The notes: a model not told the origin generated them from the letters alone. DNA of 64,000 nt from Parahaliea mediterranea (GCF_003402235.1 NZ_QEWO01000011.1:1-64000), one strand, 5' to 3'. Shown: positions 1 through 8,473, counted from the first letter of the stretch. A program made the numbers and translations.

Positions 1-49
1 AGGGTGGCTGAATGCCAATCCCCAGCAGCAGAATATCGTCGCTGCGCAT
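1..49 (-). CDS. ISL3-family transposase, N-terminal fragment (runs off window)
   Basis: Sixteen codons are visible, reading MRSDDILLLGIGIQPP from an ATG at position 49. An AAGGA-type ribosome binding site lies just upstream. ISL3 transposases typically start with a short leader, a run such as LGLGI.PPW, and then a zinc-finger region, and the visible residues fit that pattern. The gene lies directly behind the sequence that interrupts miaB and points away from it, as expected for a transposase inside its element. The family call rests on a very short segment. Sequence to the left of the window would settle it. Confidence 0.5.
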   Translation of the reverse strand, partial: MRSDDILLLGIGIQPP

Positions 50-128
50 GTTGCCATTCCTTGTCTTTCGGTGCGCGGTAGGATGCCCCAGCATGTGGTC
101 TAATTCCACTCAGAGTGACGAGGAGCCC
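1..128 (-). mobile_element. End of an ISL3-like insertion sequence inside miaB
   Basis: The miaB reading frame matches its family up to about position 128. It then switches abruptly to DNA that, read on the minus strand, begins GGGCTCCTCGTCACTCTGAG. ISL3-family terminal repeats often begin with a similar GGCTCTTC-type sequence (from memory). About 80 bases further in, a new reading frame opens whose first residues look like an ISL3 transposase. Only this end is in the window, so the second inverted repeat and the target duplication (8 bp in the family) cannot be seen. Confidence 0.6.
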
Positions 129-820
129 ACAAAGTGCAGCAGCTCGGCAAAGTCGACCACCTCGCCCAGGTGGTTCTCGCCGCGGTAGGCATTCACGTTC
201 TGCCCCAGCAGGTTGACCTCGCGCACGCCACTGCCGGCCAGGTGGGCAATCTCGGCGATCACATCATCCAGCGGCCGGGACACTTCCTCGCCCCGGGTGT
301 AGGGCACCACGCAGAAGGTGCAGTACTTGCTGCAGCCTTCCATGATGGAGACAAAAGCGGTGGGGCCTTCCACCTTGGGCTCTGGCAGGCGGTCGAACTT
401 CTCGATTTCCGGGAAGCTGACATCCACCACCAGGGTGCCGCCGGGGCCGGTGCCGGCACTGGCGGCGCGCTGGGCCATCATGTCCGGCAGGCGGTGCAGG
501 GTCTGGGGGCCAAACACCAGGTCCACATAGGGGGCGCGCTTGCCGATTTCCTCGCCTTCCTGGCTGGCCACACAGCCGCCCACGCCAATGATGAGGTCCG
601 GGTTCTTCTGCTTCAGGTGCTTCCAGCGGCCCAGCTGGTGGAACACCTTCTCCTGGGCTTTTTCCCTGATGGAACAGGTGTTTAGCAGCAATACATCGGC
701 CTCCTCTGGGTTGTCGGTGGTGGTCAGGCCGTGGCTTGCCTCGAGCAGGTCGCGCATGCGCGCGGAGTCGTACTCGTTCATCTGGCAACCGTGGGTTTTG
801 ATGTAAAGCTTCTTGCTCAC
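110..820 (-). pseudogene. miaB: tRNA-2-methylthio-N6-dimethylallyladenosine synthase MiaB, truncated by an IS
   Basis: The N-terminal half of MiaB, a radical-SAM methylthiotransferase that modifies A37 of tRNAs reading UNN codons. The MTTase domain is intact, with three cluster-binding cysteines in THGCQMN, NTCSIRE and GVGGCVA. It is followed by the radical-SAM motif CSKYCTFC. The frame should run to about 445 residues. Here it ends at 236, after [11 protein letters not shown] and DFAELLHFV, in a few foreign residues and a stop. Most of the radical-SAM barrel and the whole TRAM domain are missing, so the product is very unlikely to work. The upstream neighbour, the DUF1820 gene, is often near miaB in gammaproteobacteria. 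The start ATG at 820 is the canonical [15 protein letters not shown] start. Confidence 0.85.
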
Positions 821-1033
821 GCGACTGGCCGCTCGCGGCGGCGATTCCGGTTTCGAAAAGGCAGCGGATTATACAGAGTCATCCCGGTAAAACCCAGCAT
901 TTGCGCGGCCTGCGGGGTGGAAATTCGCTGCCACGGTGGTACTATTGCGCGCCCTGACGATGCGGGCCCCCGGCCTTTGTCGCCAGGGACAACCACGCGG
1001 CCGCAGCCGAGAGCGGCCCGCCCAGAGGACAGC

Positions 1034-1381
1034 ATGGCAAACCAACCCGTCTACAAGGTGATCTTCCAGAATGGCTCGCAGGTCTTTGAGGTCTTTGCGC
1101 GCCAGATTTACCAGAGCGATATGTGGGGCTTTATCGAGATCGAGGAGTTTATCTTCGGCGAGCGCTCGCAGATTGTGGTGGACCCGAGTGAAGAGAAGCT
1201 GAAAAACGAGTTCAGCGGCGTCAAGCGCAGCTATGTGCCCCTGCAGTCGGTGATCCGTATCGACGAAGTGGAGAAAGAGGGCTCGGTGAAAGTGTCCGAC
1301 AGCCCGGCGCGCGAAGGCAGCAACGTGGCCAGCTTCCCGTTCTCCGGGGCGCATTTGCCGGGGCAGCAGACCGAGGACTGA
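1034..1381 (+). CDS. DUF1820 family protein
   Basis: A small soluble protein of 115 residues with the typical DUF1820 core: an N-terminal segment KVIFQNGSQVFEVFAR, then EIEEFIFGE, DPSEEKLKNEF and SVIRIDEVEKEG. The function of the family is unknown. The ATG at 1034 is chosen because similarity begins at MANQPVYKV. The frame stays open upstream, but those codons read through the divergent promoter region and look unlike the family. It is transcribed away from miaB, so the roughly 210 bases between them should hold two promoters. I see no clear -35/-10 pair there. The tail of about 25 residues is low in complexity, as in relatives. Confidence 0.85.
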   Translation: MANQPVYKVIFQNGSQVFEVFARQIYQSDMWGFIEIEEFIFGERSQIVVDPSEEKLKNEFSGVKRSYVPLQSVIRIDEVEKEGSVKVSDSPAREGSNVASFPFSGAHLPGQQTED

Positions 1382-1436
1382 TCGTCCTTCCCTGCCCCCG
1401 CCAGGCGGCAGGGGCGACTGCGGCAGTTCAGAAGAA

Positions 1437-2723
1437 TCAGCCAGCGATTTCCGTCAGCCGCTGCTTCACACTCGCCAGCTTCACGCACAGCACAAAGGCA
1501 TCCACGCTCGCCTGCACGTCCGCTTCCGAGGGGAAGGTCGGCGCCAGGCGGATGTTGCGGTCGGCCTCGTCCCTGCCATAGGGGAAGGTCGCTCCCGCCG
1601 GGGTGAGTTTGACGCCGATGCTGCCCGCCAGATCCACCACCTCCTGCGCCAGGCCGGGGCGGGTATCAAAGGAGATGAAGTAGCCGCCGGCCGGTGCCGT
1701 CCACTCGCCCATGCCGGTGTCGGCCAGCTCACGTTGCAGGGTCTCCAGCACCGCCTTAAAGCGCGGGCGGATCAGCGCAGCGTGTTTTTCCATGTGCGCG
1801 GCAACGCCCTTGGCATCTTTCAGAAAGCGCACATGGCGCAGCTGGTTGACCTTGTCCGGGCCGATGGTCTGGAAGGCCAGGTGGGCCTTGAGGGTGGACA
1901 GGTTGCGCTCGCTGGAGCCGATGAAGGCCACGCCGGCGCCGGCGAAGGTGATCTTGGAGGTGGAGCCGAACTGGAAGACGCCGTCCATGGTGTCGTGGCG
2001 GCGGCAGTAGTCGCTGATCGGTGCCAGGGCGGGGGCGTCGGCCTGCAGGGTGTGCACGGCGTAGGCGTTGTCCCACATCACAATAAAGTGCTCGCCGGCA
2101 ATCAGCGGCAGCCTGGCGATGCGCTCCACCGTAGCGTCGCTGTACACAGTGCCGGTAGGGTTGCTGAAGCGCGGCACGCACCAGATACCCTTGATGGTGG
2201 GGTCGGCTTTGACCAACTGTTCCACCACGTCCATGTCCGGGCCGCTGTCCAGCATCGGCACCGGGATCATCTCGATGCGCATGTACTCGCAAATGGAAAA
2301 GTGGCGGTCGTAGCCCGGCACCGGGCACAGGAACTTGACCTTGTCGCCCAGGGCCCAGGCGGTGTCTTCGCCGCGCAGGCCTTCGTTCATGGCGAAGTCG
2401 ATCACCTGGTACATCAGGGTCAGGCTGCTGTTGCCGCCCACCAGGGTTTCCTCTTCGGTGGTGCCGAGCAGGGCGCCGAACAGGGCGCGGGCTTCACTCA
2501 GGCCGTCCAGGCCGCCGTAGTTGCGCACGTCGGTGCCATCGGCGGCGCGATAGTCGCCGTTCAGGACGCCATCCAGCGCGTTCGACAGGGCAACCTGCTC
2601 ACTGCCTGGCTTGCCGCGGGTGAGGTCCAGGGCCAGCTTGCGTTCGGCCAACTGGTCGTATTTCGCGTAGAGTTCCTCAAGCTGGGTTTTCAATTCGCTT
2701 GCGGATGCCTGTTCAATGTGCAC
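1437..2723 (-). CDS. PLP-dependent aminotransferase, class I/II (aspartate aminotransferase-like, PF12897 type)
   Basis: A fold-type I pyridoxal-phosphate aminotransferase of 428 residues. The PLP-binding lysine lies in GSTSKITFAGAG, and the cofactor-contacting WDNAYAVH and RFSNPTGTVY segments are present. The N-terminal substrate region contains the family string LDLTRGKPG. These features match the group often annotated as aspartate aminotransferase-like rather than AspC/TyrB, and the real amino donor is uncertain. The start is taken as GTG at 2723, because AGGAG lies 6 bases upstream (2730-2734) and the protein then begins VHIEQASASELKTQLEELY, like its relatives. It diverges from lon. A TATACT hexamer at 2780-2785 on the minus strand could be its -10 box. 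Confidence 0.8.
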   Translation of the reverse strand: MHIEQASASELKTQLEELYAKYDQLAERKLALDLTRGKPGSEQVALSNALDGVLNGDYRAADGTDVRNYGGLDGLSEARALFGALLGTTEEETLVGGNSSLTLMYQVIDFAMNEGLRGEDTAWALGDKVKFLCPVPGYDRHFSICEYMRIEMIPVPMLDSGPDMDVVEQLVKADPTIKGIWCVPRFSNPTGTVYSDATVERIARLPLIAGEHFIVMWDNAYAVHTLQADAPALAPISDYCRRHDTMDGVFQFGSTSKITFAGAGVAFIGSSERNLSTLKAHLAFQTIGPDKVNQLRHVRFLKDAKGVAAHMEKHAALIRPRFKAVLETLQRELADTGMGEWTAPAGGYFISFDTRPGLAQEVVDLAGSIGVKLTPAGATFPYGRDEADRNIRLAPTFPSEADVQASVDAFVLCVKLASVKQRLTEIAG

Positions 2724-2818
2724 GCTGTGCTCCTGTGCTGTACGGCGGCCCCCGGGGGCCTTAAAAACAAAAGGCCGCAAGTATAGCGCCTGTGCATCCG
2801 GTATAGAATGCGCTGCGG

Positions 2819-2846
2819 CTTGAAATCCCGCGTGGCGCTCCCATAT
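2819..2846 (+). promoter_or_regulatory. Sigma-32 (heat-shock) promoter of lon
   Basis: CTTGAAA at 2819-2825 is followed after 13 bases by TCCCATAT at 2839-2846. The RpoH consensus is CTTGAAA, a spacer of about 13-15, then CCCCATNT, so the match is 7/7 and 7/8. It lies 42 bases upstream of the chosen lon ATG, which would put the transcript start near 2853. It also rules out the more upstream in-frame start codon at 2808. Confidence 0.8.
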
Positions 2847-2888
2847 CCAGCCAACGTATTTCTCACAGACAGCAAGGCGGCCAAGTGC

Positions 2889-5324
2889 ATGGATGAATCC
2901 GGAAACGGCGGTACCGAACAGCTTTCAGTGTCTTACGAAGAGCCCCAGGGCCGGCAGGCGCCGGCGGTGGCAGAGGATATGCTGCCGGACACGCTCTACC
3001 TCATCCCTAACCCGGTGCGCCCGTTCTTTCCCGGCCAGGTGCAGCCGGTGGCGATCAACCCCCGTGACTGGGGTGACACCCTCAAGGCGGTGGCCAAGGC
3101 CAAGGTCAATGTGATTGGCCTCAGCTATGTGGACCAGGGCGAGGGCGAGCGCCCCGGCCCGCGCCAGTTTCCCGATATCGGCTGCGTGGTGCGCCTGCAC
3201 CAGCCGCCGGATGGCAGTGGCGCCGGCCCCGGCCAGTTCCTGGCCCAGGGGCTCAAGCGCTTTCGCATTGTGCGCTGGCTCAACGACAAGCCGCCCTACC
3301 TGGTGCAGGTGGAGTACCCCAAAAGCCAGGGCGACCGCGACTCCGACGAGGTCAAGGCCTATGCCATGGCCCTGCTGCAACAGATCAAGGAACTGCTGCC
3401 GCTGAACCCGCTGTACAGCGAAGAGCTCAAGCAGTACATGTCCAGCTTCAACCCCAACCAGCCGAGCCTGCTGGCGGACTTCTCCGCCGCGCTGACCTCG
3501 GCGGCCGGGGACGACCTGCAGGAAATTCTCGATACCCTGCCACTGCTGTCGCGGATGGACAAATCCCTCACCCTGCTGCGCAAAGAGCGGGAAGTGGCCG
3601 AGTTGCAGGGCAAAATCACCAGCCAGGTGAATGAGAAGGTCTCCGAGCAGCAGCGCGAATTCTTCCTGCGCGAGCAGCTGAAGGTGATCCAGAAAGAGCT
3701 GGGCATCTCCAAGGACGACCGCACCTCCGACGTGGAGCTGTTTCGCGAGCGCATTGCCGACAAGACCCTGCCGGAAGCCGCCGCCCAGCGCATTGAAGAC
3801 GAGCTGGACAAGCTTGCCGTGCTGGAGACCGGGTCGCCGGAATACGGCGTTACCCGCAATTACCTGGACTGGGCCACCCAGGTGCCCTGGGGCGTTACCT
3901 CCGAAGACAAACTGGATCTGGCCCACGGCCGCGCAGTGCTGGACGAACAGCACGCGGGCCTTGAAGACGTGAAAGACCGCATTCTCGAATTTCTGGCGGT
4001 GGGTGCCCACAAGGGCGAAATCGCCGGTTCCATTCTGTTGCTGGTGGGCCCGCCCGGGGTGGGTAAAACCAGCATTGGCCGCTCAGTGGCCGACGCCCTG
4101 GGCCGCCAATTCTACCGCTTCAGCCTGGGCGGCATGCGCGACGAGGCGGAAATCAAGGGCCACCGGCGCACCTATATCGGCGCCATGCCCGGCAAGCTGG
4201 TGCAGGCGCTGAAGGATGTTGAAGTATCCAACCCGGTGATCATGCTGGATGAAATCGACAAGATTGGCGCCTCCTACCAGGGCGACCCGGCGTCGGCCCT
4301 GCTGGAGGTGCTGGACCCGGAACAGAACAGCGAATTTCTCGACCACTACCTCGACCTGCGGCTGGATCTGTCCAAGGTGCTGTTTGTCTGCACCGCCAAC
4401 CAGCTGGACACCATCCCCGGCCCGCTGCTGGACCGCATGGAGGTGATACGCCTGGCCGGCTACGTGGCGGAGGAAAAACTCGCTATTGCCAAAGGACACC
4501 TGTGGCCCAAGCAGCTCGAGCGCCACGGCCTCAGCGACGACCAGCTGAAAATCAACGACGCGGCGATGAAGTACGTGATCGAGTCCTATTGCCGCGAGGC
4601 GGGTGTGCGCAACCTGGAAAAGCAGCTGTCGCGCATCATGCGCAAGAGCATTGTGAAAATGCTCGATACCGGCGAGGACAAACTGCGAGTCGGCAAGAAG
4701 GACATCGAGGAACTGCTCGGCAAACCGCCGTTCTCGCCGGAGAAAACCCTGCGCGGCGTGGGGGTGGCCACCGGGCTTGCCTGGACCGCCATGGGCGGCG
4801 CCACCCTGGCGATTGAATCCTCCCAGATCCACACCCTCAACCGGGGCTTTAAAACCACCGGCAAGCTGGGTGAGGTGATGAAGGAATCCGCCGAGATCGC
4901 CTACAGCTACGTGATTGCCCACTTGAAGGACTACGGTTGCGATCCGGATTTCTTCGACATGAGCATGGTGCATTTGCACGTGCCCGAGGGCGCCACGCCC
5001 AAGGACGGCCCGAGCGCCGGCATCACCATGGCCACCGCGCTGGTGTCACTGGCGCGCAAGGAGCGCATCAAGCGCCCCCTGGCCATGACCGGTGAGCTGA
5101 CCCTCACCGGCCAGGTGCTCGCCGTGGGCGGCATTCGTGAAAAAGTGATTGCCGCCCGGCGCAGCAGGATCATGGAGTTGATTCTGCCCCACCCCAACAA
5201 GCGCGATTTTGAAGAGCTGCCGGACTATCTGCGCGAGGGCATCACGGTGCACTTCGCCCGCACCTACCGCGAGGTGTTTGAGTACGTGTTCCACGAGCAC
5301 CGGCGCGAAAAGGCCCTGCACTAG
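2889..5324 (+). CDS. lon: ATP-dependent protease Lon-type (S16 family)
   Basis: A cytoplasmic AAA+ serine protease of 811 residues. The N-terminal substrate-binding LON domain begins at LYLIPNPVRPFFPGQ. A helical coiled region follows, then the ATPase with Walker A GPPGVGKTS (Lys393) and Walker B VIMLDEIDK, and a C-terminal protease domain. The catalytic Ser709 is in PKDGPSAG and Lys752 in IREKVIAA. The N-terminal domain reads PVRPFFPGQVQPVAI rather than the PLRDVVVYP of classical Lon. This is therefore probably one of the Lon-like paralogues that marine gammaproteobacteria carry as well as the clpX-linked lon. The start at 2889 follows the heat-shock promoter. No terminator is evident before the convergent gene at 5341. 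Confidence 0.9.
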   Translation: MDESGNGGTEQLSVSYEEPQGRQAPAVAEDMLPDTLYLIPNPVRPFFPGQVQPVAINPRDWGDTLKAVAKAKVNVIGLSYVDQGEGERPGPRQFPDIGCVVRLHQPPDGSGAGPGQFLAQGLKRFRIVRWLNDKPPYLVQVEYPKSQGDRDSDEVKAYAMALLQQIKELLPLNPLYSEELKQYMSSFNPNQPSLLADFSAALTSAAGDDLQEILDTLPLLSRMDKSLTLLRKEREVAELQGKITSQVNEKVSEQQREFFLREQLKVIQKELGISKDDRTSDVELFRERIADKTLPEAAAQRIEDELDKLAVLETGSPEYGVTRNYLDWATQVPWGVTSEDKLDLAHGRAVLDEQHAGLEDVKDRILEFLAVGAHKGEIAGSILLLVGPPGVGKTSIGRSVADALGRQFYRFSLGGMRDEAEIKGHRRTYIGAMPGKLVQALKDVEVSNPVIMLDEIDKIGASYQGDPASALLEVLDPEQNSEFLDHYLDLRLDLSKVLFVCTANQLDTIPGPLLDRMEVIRLAGYVAEEKLAIAKGHLWPKQLERHGLSDDQLKINDAAMKYVIESYCREAGVRNLEKQLSRIMRKSIVKMLDTGEDKLRVGKKDIEELLGKPPFSPEKTLRGVGVATGLAWTAMGGATLAIESSQIHTLNRGFKTTGKLGEVMKESAEIAYSYVIAHLKDYGCDPDFFDMSMVHLHVPEGATPKDGPSAGITMATALVSLARKERIKRPLAMTGELTLTGQVLAVGGIREKVIAARRSRIMELILPHPNKRDFEELPDYLREGITVHFARTYREVFEYVFHEHRREKALH

Positions 5325-5340
5325 GCTGCGCCAGGCTGCT

Positions 5341-5559
5341 CTATGCGACGTCATAGGTCGTGATTTCGTGCTCGTTGCCCTCGGCGTTGTTGATCACCAG
5401 CGGCCCGGTGTCGGTGTTCCAAAGCGCAAAGCGCGGGTCGGCGCTGAGCCCCAGAATGTTCTCGTACCACCGGGCGGCGGCGTGTTTGTCTGGCACCTGC
5501 AGGTGAATGTGATCGATGGCCTCAAGTGTGGGGCGGCTCTCGGCTTGCGCTGAAATCAT
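5341..5559 (-). CDS. Glyoxalase/VOC-fold protein, half-length, SoxR-controlled
   Basis: Seventy-two residues forming one babbb half of a vicinal-oxygen-chelate protein: IDHIHLQVPDKHAAARWYENILG, then LWNTDTGPLVINNAEGNEHE. Single-domain VOC enzymes are usually 120-150 residues. This one stops with ITTYDVA just where the second half should begin, and a stop codon follows immediately. It is either a decayed gene or a short form that pairs with itself. Expression signals look intact: ATG at 5559, GGAG 7 bases upstream (5567-5570), and a promoter with a SoxR box. Intact signals argue against simple decay. The substrate is unknown. Confidence 0.6.
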   Translation of the reverse strand: MISAQAESRPTLEAIDHIHLQVPDKHAAARWYENILGLSADPRFALWNTDTGPLVINNAEGNEHEITTYDVA

Positions 5560-5608
5560 GATGTATCTCCGTTTGCCCCAATGGCTGGCTTGATTGGATG
5601 GTGCGCGC

Positions 5609-5639
5609 AGTGTAGAACCTCAGCTTAACTTGAGGTCAA
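5609..5639 (-). promoter_or_regulatory. SoxR-type promoter with 19-bp spacer and SoxR box
   Basis: On the minus strand TTGACC (5634-5639) and TACACT (5609-5614) are separated by 19 bases, the overlong spacer that marks MerR/SoxR-activated promoters. Most of the spacer lies inside the near-palindrome CCTCAGCTTAACTTGAGG at 5618-5635. This differs at two adjacent positions from the soxS operator core CCTCAAGTTAACTTGAGG (from memory). The promoter points into the VOC-fold gene, and soxR starts 15 bases beyond the box on the other side, so SoxR probably controls both. Confidence 0.85.
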
Positions 5640-5650
5640 GGGAGTTCTGC

Positions 5651-6097
5651 ATGGCAATTTCAGAGGCGAGTTTCAGCGTTGGGCAAATTGCCGAGCGCGC
5701 CGGCGTTTCGGTGGCAACCCTGCATTTTTACGAGAGCCGCGGCCTGATCGGCAGCGAGCGCAATGCGGGCAACCAGCGCCGCTACCGGCGGGGCGTGCTG
5801 CGGCGCATCGCGGTAATCAAGACCGCACAGCGGCTGGGGCTGTCGCTGGCGGACATCGCCGATGCCATGGCGACCCTGCCGGTGGATCGCACCCCCACCA
5901 AGGCAGACTGGAAGCGCCTGTCGACCCGCTGGCGTTCGCAACTGCAGGCACGTATCGAGCAGCTGCAGCGGCTGCGGGATGAGCTGGATGGCTGTATCGG
6001 TTGCGGTTGCCTGTCACTGCGCCAGTGCCGTTTGCGCAACCCGGATGACTGTGCCGGCGACGAGGGGGAGGGCGCCATCTACCTAGAGCGCGCCTGA
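5651..6097 (+). CDS. soxR: Redox-sensing transcriptional activator SoxR
   Basis: A MerR-family regulator of 148 residues. The N-terminal winged helix-turn-helix (FSVGQIAERAGVSVATLHFYESRGLI) binds DNA, a dimerisation helix spans about 80-112, and a [2Fe-2S] site is formed by Cys115, Cys118, Cys120 and Cys126 in CIGCGCLSLRQC. This is the SoxR pattern CxxCxC-x5-C, which separates it from metal-sensing MerR proteins. In known systems, oxidation of the cluster by redox-cycling compounds turns on the target promoter. The ATG at 5651 is used because the family match begins there. The only obvious local target is the divergent VOC gene. There is no soxS nearby, as is usual outside enterics. Confidence 0.93.
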   Translation: MAISEASFSVGQIAERAGVSVATLHFYESRGLIGSERNAGNQRRYRRGVLRRIAVIKTAQRLGLSLADIADAMATLPVDRTPTKADWKRLSTRWRSQLQARIEQLQRLRDELDGCIGCGCLSLRQCRLRNPDDCAGDEGEGAIYLERA

Positions 6098-6131
6098 TAC
6101 GCGCCGTCGCCGGCAGTTGATGGCTGCGAAA

Positions 6132-6446
6132 CTAGCGGCCTGCGCGCCGGTCCGCGCCGCAGCGCCAGCAATAATCGAAGCTGGCGGGTGAGTCGCTGTT
6201 GCAGCTAGCGCATTGCCAGTCGGGCTCGTCGCTCTGCTGCTGTACCGAGGCGATAAGCGCCAGCGCACGCTCGGTGTCGCGGGGCCTGGCCAGCCAGAGT
6301 TCCGGCCAGGTGTCGATGGGCGCCAGCTCCCCGGCGGCCCCGGCGGCGTATTCATTGCGCAGGTGGGCGTCGATGCCTGCCTGGGCCAGCACGTCACGCA
6401 TTTGCACCACGATGGCCAGCTGGGGGTGTGAAAAAACGCGGTTCAC
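6132..6446 (-). CDS. DUF2007 protein with C-terminal zinc ribbon
   Basis: A 104-residue protein. The N-terminal 70 residues match the DUF2007 (putative signal-transducing) fold: a ferredoxin-like segment with VFSHPQLAIVVQMRDVLAQAGI and the domain string ELWLARPRDTERAL. The C-terminus carries two CxxC pairs, CASC and CWRC, spaced as in a zinc ribbon (WQCASCN...FDYCWRCGAD). It starts 11 bases after cmoB stops and is probably the last gene of the cmoA-cmoB operon. DUF2007 genes are widespread in proteobacteria with no assigned function, so a role in tRNA modification would be a guess from position only. Confidence 0.75.
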   Translation of the reverse strand: MNRVFSHPQLAIVVQMRDVLAQAGIDAHLRNEYAAGAAGELAPIDTWPELWLARPRDTERALALIASVQQQSDEPDWQCASCNSDSPASFDYCWRCGADRRAGR

Positions 6447-6456
6447 GCCTGCCGCC

Positions 6457-7434
6457 TCAGCCGGGCGCCCGGGCGGTGATCACGGCGCGCCGCGGTGCCG
6501 GGTAGCCCTCGATGGTTTTGCCGCTGTCTGCAGGGTCCAGAAAATTCGCCAGCGAATGAAAGCGCATCCAGTCGGTGGCGCGCTGCTCCTCGACGCTGGT
6601 GGTGGATACATCCACCAGCGCGGCCTCAACAAAGCCCAGCTTGTGGGCCCAGCTCAGCAGAGTGTCGGTGCTGGGTAAAAACCACACGTTGCCCATGCGG
6701 GCGTAGCGGCCCTCGGGCACCAGGGTGTCACCCAGTTTGCCCTCAATCACCAGGGTTTCCAGCACCAGCTGCCCGCCCGGCCGCAGGCAGTCGCGCAATT
6801 CCTGCAGGTGGTCCATGGGCGAGCGCCGGTGATACAGCACGCCCATCGAGAACACCGTATCAAAGGCCCGCAGCTGTGCCGGCACATCCTGTATACCCAT
6901 TGGCAGCAGCCACACATGGTCCTGCTGCAGGTATTTCTGCAGGGCCCAGAACTGCACCACAAACAAGGGCGTCGGGTCGATGCCGATCACCTCCGCCGCG
7001 CCGGCACCGGCCATGCGCCAGCAGTGGTAGCCGCTGCCGCAGCCCACATCCAGCACGCGGCGGCCGCTGAGGTCATCCAGGTGGGGGGCGATGCGATCCC
7101 ACTTCCAGTCCGAGCGCCATTCGGTGTCGATATGCACGCCGAACAGCTCGAAGGGCCCTTTGCGCCAGGGGTGCAGCTGCTGGAGGGTGTCGGCCAGCTG
7201 GGCTGTTGTGGCCGCATCCAGCGCGGCGGCACTGCTGGCGCCGACACGGCTGGCATCCAGGTGGCGGGTGCTCACGTTCAGGTCGGGGAGGGCGGCCAGG
7301 GCATCCAGCCAGCGCTGCAGATCGCCATAGCGCTGGTGTGACAGGCCGCTTGAAATCTGCTGTGGCAGTGCATCGGCCCAGGCGGCGAGTTCACCGTCGC
7401 GCCAGCGCTCAATCAGGGGCTGGTAGTCGATCAT
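6457..7434 (-). CDS. cmoB: tRNA U34 carboxymethyltransferase CmoB
   Basis: Transfers the carboxymethyl group of carboxy-SAM to 5-hydroxyuridine at position 34 of tRNA, giving cmo5U, which widens decoding at family codon boxes. The 325 residues match the family length. An N-terminal region ([23 protein letters not shown]) precedes a Rossmann methyltransferase domain with the SAM motif [32 protein letters not shown] is a family hallmark. The start [11 protein letters not shown] at 7434 overlaps the cmoA stop by 4 bases (ATGA), so the two are translationally coupled. Confidence 0.95.
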   Translation of the reverse strand: MIDYQPLIERWRDGELAAWADALPQQISSGLSHQRYGDLQRWLDALAALPDLNVSTRHLDASRVGASSAAALDAATTAQLADTLQQLHPWRKGPFELFGVHIDTEWRSDWKWDRIAPHLDDLSGRRVLDVGCGSGYHCWRMAGAGAAEVIGIDPTPLFVVQFWALQKYLQQDHVWLLPMGIQDVPAQLRAFDTVFSMGVLYHRRSPMDHLQELRDCLRPGGQLVLETLVIEGKLGDTLVPEGRYARMGNVWFLPSTDTLLSWAHKLGFVEAALVDVSTTSVEEQRATDWMRFHSLANFLDPADSGKTIEGYPAPRRAVITARAPG

Positions 7435-8165
7435 TGCCGCTTCAGGGCCACCAGTGAAGCGAAGTTGAAACACTGGAACCACACATCACAGCTGTCAAAA
7501 CCGGCGTCGGCAATGCGCTGTTTGTGTTCGGCCAGGGTCTCCGGGCGCAGGTAGTTTTCCAGTGCCTGGCGCTTCTGGGCAATTTCCAGGTCGCTGTAGC
7601 CGTTGGCGCGCTTGAAGTTGTGATGCAGGTCGATGTTGAGCTCATCGAGGTGGGGATCCTCGAAGGTGACCTTCTCTGACAACACCATGATGCCGCTGGG
7701 GCGCAGCCCCTGATGAATGCGGCCAATCACCGCGTCGCGCTCTTCCCGGGGAATAAACTGCAGGGTGAAGTTGAGCACCACCACCGACGCATCCGCAATG
7801 GCAACGTCCTGCAGGTTGGCGCACTGCAGGGTCACGGGCACCTCGTGGCTGTCGGTGTCGATCACGCTGCGGCAGCGCTCCAGCATGGCCTGGGAGTTAT
7901 CCACGCCGATGATTTCGCAGTCGCTGTGGTGCACGTTCTGGCGCATGGCCAGGGTGGACGCGCCCAGCGAACAGCCAAGGTCAAACAGCTTGCTGCCGGG
8001 GGTGGCGTAGCGCCCGGCCAGCAGGCCGGTCATCGCCACAATGGTGCTGTAGCCCGGCACCGAGCGCTTGATCATGTCCGGGAAAACCCGGGCCACTTTG
8101 TCGTCGAAGCGAAACAGGCCCGGGTCGACCGGTTCGGCGTAGATGTTGTCGCGGGAGTTGCTCAC
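7431..8165 (-). CDS. cmoA: Carboxy-S-adenosyl-L-methionine synthase CmoA
   Basis: Makes carboxy-SAM from SAM and prephenate, the donor used by CmoB in the next gene. The 244 residues equal the usual family length. It begins [28 protein letters not shown], with the SAM-binding motif [15 protein letters not shown] and the segment [19 protein letters not shown], all typical of CmoA. It leads a three-gene operon with cmoB and the DUF2007 gene. With miaB broken nearby, tRNA modification at positions 34 and 37 may differ from relatives, but these cmo genes look intact. Confidence 0.95.
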   Translation of the reverse strand: MSNSRDNIYAEPVDPGLFRFDDKVARVFPDMIKRSVPGYSTIVAMTGLLAGRYATPGSKLFDLGCSLGASTLAMRQNVHHSDCEIIGVDNSQAMLERCRSVIDTDSHEVPVTLQCANLQDVAIADASVVVLNFTLQFIPREERDAVIGRIHQGLRPSGIMVLSEKVTFEDPHLDELNIDLHHNFKRANGYSDLEIAQKRQALENYLRPETLAEHKQRIADAGFDSCDVWFQCFNFASLVALKRQ

Positions 8166-8281
8166 GGGCAGTCCTTGGGAATGGGCGCAAGGAAATTGCC
8201 GCGAAGTCTAGCATGGAACGGCGCTGCGCTCCGGTGTTGCGGCGTCACCGTGGTGGGCCGCAGGACTGCCTCAGGTGCGCA

Positions 8282-8473
8282 TCAGTTCGCGCTGCGAATC
8301 AGCTGCGCATCTTCGCTGCTGTACTGGCGGCGTGTGCGGGCGCGTTGCTCGAAGTCGGCAAAGTGGGTGCTGCAGGCGCTGGCATCGCGGTGGCCACCCT
8401 CGTGGCTGAACTTGATGCTGCGCATGAACTCTACCAGGCTCGTTTTGCCTTGATCACGACGTTTCATTTTCAC
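8282..8473 (-). CDS. Small basic hypothetical protein
   Basis: Sixty-three residues starting MKMKRRDQGKTSLVEFMRS, rich in Arg, Ser and His, with no signal peptide, membrane segment or motif I recognise. Support comes from an AAGGTG ribosome binding site 4 bases before the ATG at 8473 and from the absence of any competing gene. TTGACA at 8525-8530 on the same strand could be a -35 box, but there is no well-placed -10. It points toward cmoA, about 115 bases downstream. It could be a spurious frame in GC-rich DNA, so I hold it lightly. Confidence 0.4.
   Translation of the reverse strand: MKMKRRDQGKTSLVEFMRSIKFSHEGGHRDASACSTHFADFEQRARTRRQYSSEDAQLIRSAN

Noticed and set aside
1711-2786. Long plus-strand frames opposite the aminotransferase and similar long antisense frames elsewhere
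   Set aside because: They are shadows of high-GC coding sequence, with His/Gly/Val/Gln-rich translations, no ribosome binding sites and no family match.
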